This document shows, piece after piece, positions 1 through 6,868 of a stretch of DNA of 64,000 nt. The notes beneath the pieces were generated by a model. It did no database searches. It worked only from the letters and a program-made list of their open reading frames with translations, and had not been told where the DNA came from. The stretch is from assembly GCF_012912005.1 (NCBI RefSeq), contig NZ_JABBEA010000010.1:124001-188000 (forward strand), read 5' to 3'. Each line of letters starts with the position of its first letter. Position 1 is the first letter of the stretch. A program made the position numbers and the translations under genes. The stretch comes from Paenibacillus sp. SZ31. Lineage in GTDB: Bacteria; Bacillota; Bacilli; Paenibacillales; Paenibacillaceae.

Positions 1-1773
1 TTGTAATGCCCATACTGCGTGTACAGTAGAGTAGTCGAACTCGATCCCTTGACCGATCCGGATTGGTCCTGAACCCAGCACCACAACTTTTTTCTTGTCT
101 GAAGGGATAACTTCATTCTCTGTCTCGTAAGTTGAGTAGTAATATGGCGTTGTTGCTTCGAACTCAGCTGCACATGTATCTACCATTTTGTACACTGGGC
201 GTAGGTTCTCTGCTTCCCGACGAGTTCTAACTTCCGCTTCAGTTGTTAATGTGCCTCCAGGTTGACCTTGCGCACGCAGTTCAGCAATGGCGCGGTCCGT
301 GAATCCAAGGCGTTTCGCTTGATACAGAATGTCGGAAGACAATTCGGATTCTTCGCGAATGCGATCTTCGAATGCGATCAGACCTTCGATTTTGTCCAGG
401 AACCACCAGTCAATCTTGGTCAGGTCCTGTAGTTGTTGCAACGTATAACCTCTGCGGAATGCTTCGGCAATCAGGAAGATACGCTCATCATCCGCTTTGA
501 TCAGACGTTCATTCAAAGTAGCTTCATCCAGCGTTTCTGCATCCTTCAGGTAAAGGCGGTGTACGCCGATTTCCAGGGAACGAACTGCTTTGTGAATCGA
601 CTCTTCGAATGTCCGGCCAATCGCCATCACTTCGCCTGTTGCTTTCATCTGAGTTCCCAGTTTACGGTTCGCCGAGATGAACTTGTCGAACGGCCAGCGT
701 GGGATTTTGCTCACGATATAATCCAGCGTAGGCTCGAAGCAAGCATACGTTTGGCCTGTTACCGGGTTCACGATTTCATCCAACGTGTAACCCATGGCAA
801 TTTTGGCAGCCATTTTCGCAATCGGATAACCCGTTGCTTTGGAAGCCAAGGCCGATGAACGGCTTACCCGTGGATTTACTTCGATAACATAGTATTGGAA
901 GCTGTGTGGGTCCAGTGCAAACTGTACGTTACATCCACCCTCGATGTTCAGGGCACGGATGATTTTCAGGGAAGCTGAACGCAGCATTTGATATTCACGG
1001 TCCGACAATGTTTGGCTTGGTGCTACGACGATACTGTCGCCTGTATGAACACCTACTGGGTCAAAGTTTTCCATGTTGCAGACAACGATACAGTTATCGT
1101 TTTTGTCCCGCATCACTTCATACTCGACTTCTTTCATGCCTGCAATGCTCTTCTCGACCAGACATTGCCCAATCGGGCTGTAACGAATTCCCGCTGCCAC
1201 CGTCTCGCGCAGCTCTTCTTCATTCGCACAGATTCCGCCGCCTGTTCCGCCCAGTGTATAGGCTGGACGCACAATGATTGGATAACCAATCTCATTCGCA
1301 AATTCAAGTGATTCTTCAAGTGTAGTTACGATTACACTCTCAGGTACAGGTTGTTCCAATTCACGCATGAGGTCACGGAACAGATCCCGATCTTCCGCTT
1401 TCTCGATGGATGTCAGTTGCGTTCCGAGCAATTTCACATTTTCACGTTCCAGCACACCTGCACGAGCCAGCTCTACAGCCATGTTCAGACCTGTTTGACC
1501 CCCCAGTGTTGGCAGCAAGCCATCTGGACGCTCTTGACGAATGATTTGCGTTACAAACTCCAGAGTGATTGGCTCGATGTAGACTTTGTCAGCCATGTTC
1601 GTATCCGTCATGATGGTCGCCGGGTTGCTGTTAATGAGTACAACTTCCACGCCTTCTTCTTTCAGTGCCTGGCAAGCTTGTGTACCGGCATAGTCGAACT
1701 CGGCCGCTTGACCGATGACGATTGGACCGGAACCAATCACCAGAATTTTTTTGAGATCTTTGTTAATCGGCAT
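1..1773 (-). CDS. carB: Carbamoyl-phosphate synthase large subunit (partial, N-terminal 591 codons)
   Basis: CarB uses ammonia delivered from CarA, bicarbonate and two ATP to make carbamoyl phosphate for pyrimidine (and possibly arginine) synthesis. The visible protein begins MPINKDLKKILVIGSG, the typical CarB start followed by the N-terminal pre-ATP-grasp domain (GQAAEFDYAGTQAC, NSNPATIMTD). The frame stays open for 591 codons to the left edge. This is a bit over half of a usual ~1070-residue CarB, so the first ATP-grasp half is present and the allosteric C-terminus lies outside the window. The ATG is one base after the carA stop, which implies translational coupling. It is the last visible gene of the pyr operon. 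Family certain; the C-terminus cannot be judged. Confidence 0.97.
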   Translation of the reverse strand, partial: MPINKDLKKILVIGSGPIVIGQAAEFDYAGTQACQALKEEGVEVVLINSNPATIMTDTNMADKVYIEPITLEFVTQIIRQERPDGLLPTLGGQTGLNMAVELARAGVLERENVKLLGTQLTSIEKAEDRDLFRDLMRELEQPVPESVIVTTLEESLEFANEIGYPIIVRPAYTLGGTGGGICANEEELRETVAAGIRYSPIGQCLVEKSIAGMKEVEYEVMRDKNDNCIVVCNMENFDPVGVHTGDSIVVAPSQTLSDREYQMLRSASLKIIRALNIEGGCNVQFALDPHSFQYYVIEVNPRVSRSSALASKATGYPIAKMAAKIAMGYTLDEIVNPVTGQTYACFEPTLDYIVSKIPRWPFDKFISANRKLGTQMKATGEVMAIGRTFEESIHKAVRSLEIGVHRLYLKDAETLDEATLNERLIKADDERIFLIAEAFRRGYTLQQLQDLTKIDWWFLDKIEGLIAFEDRIREESELSSDILYQAKRLGFTDRAIAELRAQGQPGGTLTTEAEVRTRREAENLRPVYKMVDTCAAEFEATTPYYYSTYETENEVIPSDKKKVVVLGSGPIRIGQGIEFDYSTVHAVWALQ

Positions 1774-1774
1774 G

Positions 1775-2917
1775 TTATTGTGCTCCTTTCACTGCGGCTG
1801 CCAGTACGGCTTGACGCGGCTTTTGCGGGTTAGTGATTTTGTGCTCGCGAATCATCTCGATGAAACGGTCGAACAGGTAGCTGTTGTCGTAAGGACCCGG
1901 GGCTGCTTCAGGGTGATATTGAACCGAGAATGCCGGGAATGTTTTATGTTTCAGACCTTCAATGGTCTTATCGTTATTGTTGATATGTGTAACTTCCAGG
2001 TCTGTACTCTTCACAGACTCTTCGTTTACGGTAAATCCATGGTTCTGGGATGTGATGAAGCAACGTCCGCTCTCCAATTCTTTCACCGGGTGGTTTCCTC
2101 CGCGATGTCCAAACTTGAGTTTTTCGGTGTCTGCTCCTGCCGCAAGTGCGAACAATTGGTGACCCAGGCAGATGCCGAAGATCGGGTATTCGCCAAGCAG
2201 TTCACTGATCATGTTAACTGCGTGAGGTACGTCTTTCGGGTCCCCAGGGCCGTTGGACAGTTGAATGCCGTCCGGGTTCAAGCGACGAATCTCATCTGCT
2301 GTTACATCATGTGGAACAACGACAACGTCACAGTTACGTTTGCTGAGTTCACGCAAGATTCCTGTTTTCGCACCGTAATCCACGAGCACAATACGTTCAG
2401 CCGTTCCCGGGCTGTTGTAGACATGCTCCGTAGAAGTCATAGGCACCTGGTTACGCAGCTCGGCGATGGTGGTGTCTCCCATCATCTCCAGCAGTTCTTC
2501 CACAGGCTTCGATCCTGTTGTGAGAATTCCCTTCATTGTGCCGTGGTGACGAATCCGGCGAGTCAACATGCGTGTATCAATTTCGCTGATTCCTACGATA
2601 CCGTATTCCTTGAGCAGATTGTCTACGCTGTATTCCGCACGCCAGTTGCTTGGCGTTGGCTCATGGCGACGCACGACGAAACCGTGCACGTATGGACGAA
2701 TTGACTCAAAGTCATCACGCGTAATGCCGTAGTTTCCGATCAGCGGATACGTCATGGTTACGATTTGACCGCAATAGGAAGGATCCGAAAGCACCTCTTG
2801 ATAGCCTGTAATTCCCGTATTAAAAACGACCTCACCTGTCGTTTCACCTTCAGCACCGAATGCTTTCCCGGTGAACAGTGTGCCGTCTTCCAACAATAAT
2901 CTTGCCTGTGCCTGCAT
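1775..2917 (-). CDS. carA: Carbamoyl-phosphate synthase small (glutaminase) subunit
   Basis: CarA hydrolyses glutamine and channels ammonia to CarB. The 380-residue protein has the N-terminal CPSase small domain (starting MQAQARLLLEDGTLFTG) and a C-terminal class I glutamine amidotransferase domain. The catalytic triad is visible: Cys250 in FGICLGHQ, and His335 and Glu337 in QYHPEAAPGP. The length is normal for the family. It lies between pyrC and carB; the upstream gap to pyrC is unusually long for this operon (336 bp) and is filled by a long palindrome. Its presence inside the pyr operon suggests the pyrimidine-responsive enzyme pair rather than the arginine one. Confidence 0.97.
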   Translation of the reverse strand: MQAQARLLLEDGTLFTGKAFGAEGETTGEVVFNTGITGYQEVLSDPSYCGQIVTMTYPLIGNYGITRDDFESIRPYVHGFVVRRHEPTPSNWRAEYSVDNLLKEYGIVGISEIDTRMLTRRIRHHGTMKGILTTGSKPVEELLEMMGDTTIAELRNQVPMTSTEHVYNSPGTAERIVLVDYGAKTGILRELSKRNCDVVVVPHDVTADEIRRLNPDGIQLSNGPGDPKDVPHAVNMISELLGEYPIFGICLGHQLFALAAGADTEKLKFGHRGGNHPVKELESGRCFITSQNHGFTVNEESVKSTDLEVTHINNNDKTIEGLKHKTFPAFSVQYHPEAAPGPYDNSYLFDRFIEMIREHKITNPQKPRQAVLAAAVKGAQ

Positions 2918-2945
2918 CCCATTTCACTCCTCTGTGTTTATCAAC

Positions 2946-3153
2946 GTTGAATGCATTGGGGTTGAACTTTCTGGAAACTTCGTGCGGCTCCGTGGGCAGA
3001 AAACCCTTTGATCGCTGTTATCCCCGGATTACTTTGATCCCATTCTTCAAATGGAGTAATTCGGTGATAAAGGCGAACGCTTTGCTTCTTCGGGTTCTTT
3101 CTGCCCACTCCGCAGTTACGTTGGTGTCCAAGTTCAAAATCATGACATTCAAC
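2946..3153. repeat. ~208-bp imperfect palindrome between pyrC and carA
   Basis: The 336-bp gap between pyrC and carA holds no gene. It contains a long imperfect inverted repeat centred near 3049. Matched blocks running outside-in are GTTGAATG (2946) with CATTCAAC, TTGAACTT with AAGTTCAA, GTGGGCAGAAA (2992) with TTTCTGCCCAC (3098), and TTATC-CCG-ATTACT (3018-3032) with AGTAAT-CGG-GATAA. As RNA it would form one very long hairpin in the pyr transcript. The shape suggests a dispersed palindromic or MITE-like element rather than a terminator, because no T-run follows. I see no second copy in this window, so its repeat status is inferred. Confidence 0.7.
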
Positions 3154-3253
3154 TTTGCTTTGTTTCGTATGTTAGACTCTCGGCATGATTTGCCTCGAGT
3201 TAGTTGAAAAGATGTTACTGTGTACTAATTTTTCAATTTACTAAATTACCGTT

Positions 3254-4558
3254 TTACTGGTGTACCGTGTTTTGCCATACGCTTTTGCCATCCACCCATG
3301 TTTGTGTGGCCCAGCCTTTAAGCTTCCAGCCTGTGAATGGTGTGTTTCTTCCTTTGGTTGCAAACGTTGCAGGATCAACTGCTTTTTCCTCGTTCAGGTC
3401 AATCATCGTGATATCCGCTGGTGCTCCCTCTTCAAGTTTGCCTGTATCCAGTCGGAATACACGTGCCGGATCAGCAGTCATGCGTTTCACCAGGAAGTCC
3501 AAGCTCCAAAGTCCTGTTTCCACAAACTTCGTGTACAGCAGCGGGAAGGCTGTTTCGAATCCAACGATTCCGAAGGGTGCCAGCTCCATGCCTTTGGCTT
3601 TCTCTTCTTCACTGTGTGGCGCGTGATCGGTTACGATCATGTCCAGCGTACCGTCCAGCAAACCTTCGATACAAGCCTGCACATCACGTGGTGAGCGTAG
3701 CGGCGGGTTCATTTTCCAGTTGGCGTCCATGCCCGGGATATCTTCATCCGACAACACCAGATGGTGCGGACATACCTCAGCAGTTACTTTAATGCCGATG
3801 GACTTTGCCAGACGAATCAGGCGAACTGACTGCTCTGTACTTACGTGGCAGACGTGGTAATGAACTCCCGTTGCTTCTGCGAGCAGGATATCACGGCCAA
3901 CGTGGATGGCCTCGGATTCATTTGGAATCCCTTTGATGCCGTGACGCTTCGAAAACTCGCCTTCCGTCACATATCCACCGACAACCAGTGAGTCATCTTC
4001 ACAGTGTGCGATAACTGGCATATCCATGCTTGCCGCAAGGCTCATGGCATCCTTCATCATTTGAGCGTTTTGTACGCCTACACCGTCATCCGTGAATCCA
4101 ATAGCTCCTGCTTCTTTTAATGCGGCAAAATCGGTAAGTTCACGACCCAGCTCGTTTTTTGTAATAGCTGCATAAGGCAACACTTTAACCAGATCAGCTT
4201 CTTTGGCTTTATCCAATACCAGTTTCACAACTTCAGCTGTGTCTGTTACTGGTCTTGTGTTCGGCATGCAAGCGATCGTTGTAAATCCGCCTTGTGCTGC
4301 TGAACGGGCACCTGTTTCGATCGTCTCTTTGTGTTCGAATCCAGGTTCACGCAGATGCACGTGCATATCGATCAATCCGGGAATGACCAGTTTGCCTGAT
4401 GCGTCTGTCACACTTTGCGCTGACTTTTCGGCATCCAATACGGCTTGGTCTTCCAGACCAGCGATCTTTTTAATTTTACCTTCATCTATAATGATGGTTT
4501 TCCGTTCAAGTTCCCCTTGTTGGTTCAAGATGTTCGCGTTCTTTATAATCTGTAGCAT
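3254..4558 (-). CDS. pyrC: Dihydroorotase
   Basis: PyrC cyclises N-carbamoyl-aspartate to dihydroorotate, the third pyrimidine step. The 434-residue protein is a class I amidohydrolase. The metal-binding motif DMHVHLREPG (His66, His68) follows an N-terminal beta-sandwich segment, GGFTTIACMPNTRP follows, and the late metal/catalytic motif VTDHAPHSEEEK is present. Its length matches Bacillus PyrC (about 428). It sits 126 bp downstream of pyrB in the same operon; I see no other gene in that gap (no uracil permease gene, unlike Bacillus subtilis, where pyrP separates pyrR and pyrB). Confidence 0.97.
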   Translation of the reverse strand: MLQIIKNANILNQQGELERKTIIIDEGKIKKIAGLEDQAVLDAEKSAQSVTDASGKLVIPGLIDMHVHLREPGFEHKETIETGARSAAQGGFTTIACMPNTRPVTDTAEVVKLVLDKAKEADLVKVLPYAAITKNELGRELTDFAALKEAGAIGFTDDGVGVQNAQMMKDAMSLAASMDMPVIAHCEDDSLVVGGYVTEGEFSKRHGIKGIPNESEAIHVGRDILLAEATGVHYHVCHVSTEQSVRLIRLAKSIGIKVTAEVCPHHLVLSDEDIPGMDANWKMNPPLRSPRDVQACIEGLLDGTLDMIVTDHAPHSEEEKAKGMELAPFGIVGFETAFPLLYTKFVETGLWSLDFLVKRMTADPARVFRLDTGKLEEGAPADITMIDLNEEKAVDPATFATKGRNTPFTGWKLKGWATQTWVDGKSVWQNTVHQ

Positions 4559-4684
4559 AATTGCCCTCCGCTTCGGTTCTGTCCGGCTTACCAGGCAAGC
4601 CGGGTGATTTTCTTTATCGTGTACTCTCTTATTGCTCTATAAGAACTACCGTACCGTCAGCCTATGACCCACAGCCAGACCCTG

Positions 4685-5599
4685 TTACAGTTTCATCGCA
4701 CGTTCCATAACCGCCATGCGGATTGGAACGCCGTTTGCCATCTGCGGGAAAATCCGTGATGCTTCACTCTCCACAACCGCGTCATCTACCTCGACGTTGC
4801 GATTCACAGGAGCAGGGTGCATGATAATGGTTCTTGGTTTTAGGCGTGATGCCCGTTCTTCCGTCAATCCGTAGTGTTCGCGATAATCCTCAGCTGAAGT
4901 AATTAAGCCATGTTGATGACGTTCCAGTTGAACACGGAGCATCATGACTACATCTGCATCCAGCGCTTCTTCGAGACCGACATAAGGAGCATGCTCTGCG
5001 AGTTCCGGTGCCTGCATCGTTTGCGGTGCACAGAAGCGTACATCTGCGCCAAACTTTTGCAGTGCCCACAGGTTGGAGCGCGCTACGCGGCTATGCAGAA
5101 TGTCACCGATGATGGAGACACGCAAGCCCTTCAGTTCGCCAAATGCTTTTCGCATCGTGTAGAGGTCCAGCAGTGCTTGTGTAGGATGCTCATTGTTGCC
5201 GTCTCCAGCGTTCACGAGCGGAACACTCACTTTCTGAGCCAGTTGTTGCAGAACGCCTGCCGGTTTCAACCGGATCACGCCTGCATCAATGCCCATCGAC
5301 TCAAGTGTGCGTACCGTATCGTAGATGGACTCTCCTTTTTCCACACTGGATGCGGCTGCCGTAAAGTTCAGCACTTGTGCACCCAGGCGTTTCTCTGCCA
5401 TTTCGAAGGAAAAACGGGTACGTGTGCTGTTCTCGAAGAACATGTTCGCAACGAAGCGTGATTCCAGTACAGGAACCAGTTTCTCTTTCTGCGCTTCCCA
5501 GTGAGCTGCTCTGTTCAGAATCGACTCGATCTCTCCTCGGCTAAGTTCCTTCAATCCAAGCAAGCTCCGGTCTCTCAATGCTGTCTGTGTAATCATCAT
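4685..5599 (-). CDS. pyrB: Aspartate carbamoyltransferase catalytic subunit
   Basis: PyrB condenses carbamoyl phosphate with aspartate. The 304-residue protein shows the carbamoyl-phosphate motif FFENSTRTRFSFE (Ser58-Thr59-Arg60-Thr61-Arg62), the HPTQ motif (NEHPTQALLDLYTM) and the C-terminal HPAPVNR loop that contacts aspartate. The length is typical for Bacillus-type trimeric enzymes, which need no PyrI subunit, and none is visible here. The start overlaps the pyrR stop (ATGATG over TGA), indicating tight coupling. A second in-frame ATG follows directly, so the real start could be three bases downstream. Confidence 0.97.
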   Translation of the reverse strand: MMITQTALRDRSLLGLKELSRGEIESILNRAAHWEAQKEKLVPVLESRFVANMFFENSTRTRFSFEMAEKRLGAQVLNFTAAASSVEKGESIYDTVRTLESMGIDAGVIRLKPAGVLQQLAQKVSVPLVNAGDGNNEHPTQALLDLYTMRKAFGELKGLRVSIIGDILHSRVARSNLWALQKFGADVRFCAPQTMQAPELAEHAPYVGLEEALDADVVMMLRVQLERHQHGLITSAEDYREHYGLTEERASRLKPRTIIMHPAPVNRNVEVDDAVVESEASRIFPQMANGVPIRMAVMERAMKL

Positions 5600-6159
5600 G
5601 CTTGCTCCCCCCGGTTCTGAGTGATTTTGACTTCGTCCTGTCCGTCCGTTTCCATGAGTGCAACCTCGATCTCCTCTGATTTGGAAGTCGGCACATTCTT
5701 ACCGATAAAATCAGGTCGAATCGGAAGTTCCCGGTGTCCGCGGTCTGCGAGTACAGCCAGCTGAATGTTCTGCGGTCTTCCGCAGTCCATCAGGGCATCC
5801 ATCGCTGCGCGAATCGTCCGTCCGGTATAGAGCACATCATCGAACAAAATCACTTTTTTGTTATGAATCGAAAGTGATTCAGGTGTCATAATCAACATTT
5901 CCTTGCGATTCGCTTTATTTTCATCCAAGCGGTCATCGCGGTAAGGAGTCACATCCAGTTCTCCCCAGGGGACTTTGGCGCCTTCGATTTCTTCAATCTT
6001 GGCTGCGATCCGTTCTGCCAGGTAGACCCCGCGTGTACGGATACCGACCAACACACAATCGTCGATTCCTTTGTTTTTCTCCAATATCTCATGGGCAATC
6101 CGTGTTAATGCGCGGCGGATCGCCGTCTCATCCATAATGACATGTGTCTCTGTGCTCAT
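5596..6159 (-). CDS. pyrR: Pyrimidine operon attenuation protein / uracil phosphoribosyltransferase
   Basis: PyrR binds UMP/UTP and then a leader-RNA hairpin, promoting termination upstream of the pyr genes; it also has weak uracil phosphoribosyltransferase activity. The 187-residue protein has the PRPP-binding loop VILFDDVLYTGRTIRAAMD. The start chosen is the ATG at 6159 (MSTETHVIMDETAIRRALTR), preceded by GAGGAGG at good spacing. The frame is open for 53 codons further upstream, but that stretch lies on the attenuator leader and terminator and has no family similarity. It is the first gene of the operon and regulates the operon through that leader. Confidence 0.95.
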   Translation of the reverse strand: MSTETHVIMDETAIRRALTRIAHEILEKNKGIDDCVLVGIRTRGVYLAERIAAKIEEIEGAKVPWGELDVTPYRDDRLDENKANRKEMLIMTPESLSIHNKKVILFDDVLYTGRTIRAAMDALMDCGRPQNIQLAVLADRGHRELPIRPDFIGKNVPTSKSEEIEVALMETDGQDEVKITQNRGEQA

Positions 6160-6214
6160 GCGTTCAGCCTCCTCAGGATTTCCCTCCAGATCATGGCCCC
6201 GTGACGAGGAGAAC

Positions 6215-6414
6215 AAAAAAGACTCCTTGCCGTGTTTATTGGCAAGGAGTCTCCGAACTTCAGACCGCTCTGAAGAAAGTTTACTCTCGGGGATGCATCG
6301 CTTCATTTGCCGCAGCAAAAAACGATGTATCGTTCACGTTACCTTGCCAGTCTCACGGGACTGATTTAAAGGTGCTATTCATGTCGTTCATATTGCAGGA
6401 CCTCACAGGGTTCT
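6215..6414 (-). promoter_or_regulatory. PyrR-responsive transcription attenuator in the pyr leader
   Basis: Read on the minus strand, the leader shows mutually exclusive structures. The terminator is GACTCCTTGCC, a short loop and GGCAAGGAGTC (6251-6221) followed by six T (6220-6215). The antiterminator would pair GGCAAGG (6348-6342) with CCTTGCC of the terminator. The anti-antiterminator is a PyrR hairpin with loop AGTCCCGTGAGACT (6362-6349), closed by ACCTT/AAGGT (6373-6369 with 6345-6341), which sequesters the antiterminator strand. This matches the known PyrR binding-loop consensus. A second similar hairpin, AACCCTGTGAGGTC, lies further upstream (6414-6397). Confidence 0.88.
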
Positions 6415-6443
6415 GTACTCAATATGTCCGTTTGTCTTCATGA

Positions 6444-6472
6444 ATTATGACAGAAAGACAACCCCCTGTCAA
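6444..6472 (-). promoter_or_regulatory. Sigma-A promoter of the pyr operon
   Basis: On the minus strand there is a perfect -35 TTGACA (6472-6467), a 17-base spacer and a -10 CATAAT (6449-6444). Transcription would start near 6437, giving a leader of about 280 nt that contains the PyrR attenuator before pyrR. Confidence 0.85.
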
Positions 6473-6868
6473 CACCTCACCATCGCAGGTGAAAATCCTC
6501 TGCTACGTTCTTCTTAGAATCAGCAGTTAGGCCGAAAAACATCCATGCACATTACATCTCATTGGTTATTCATAATTATACAACATTTCTGTATATTTAT
6601 CCATATAAAAATGAGAAATCCGTTATAGCCAAAATAACCCTCTGACTATATTCAATGTTGATATATATCCCTTCATTTTAGAACAAACGGTGCGTTTCCT
6701 CTTACGAAATATATGAAGGCTCTGCATTAGGTCCAAGTGAAATGGGTACAGTTTATAAACACGAACCCATTCCTATATGCTTAAAAAAAGCCAATATACA
6801 TACGATTCACAAATATCAGTCATAGAAATAAGATACGTCCTACATTTATGTACATTTAGGAGGAAGTC
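6473..6868. other. AT-rich intergenic region between the divergent pyrR and yhgE-like genes
   Basis: About 395 bp without a coding region. The left edge carries the pyr promoter. The right part holds a candidate promoter for the plus-strand gene: TTCACA (6806-6811), a 17-base spacer and TAAGAT (6829-6834), then AGGAGGA just before the ATG at 6869. The rest is AT-rich and I see no RNA gene or clear operator in it. The plus-strand promoter match is moderate only. Confidence 0.45.

Noticed and set aside
1715..2704. A 329-codon plus-strand frame opposite carA
   Set aside because: carA on the minus strand is intact with all catalytic residues. The plus frame has a Cys/Phe/Val-rich composition typical of antisense translation.
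6160..6318. N-terminal extension of pyrR by 53 codons
   Set aside because: It runs through the attenuator terminator and its T-run, has no RBS, and is absent from the PyrR family. The ATG at 6159 has GAGGAGG.
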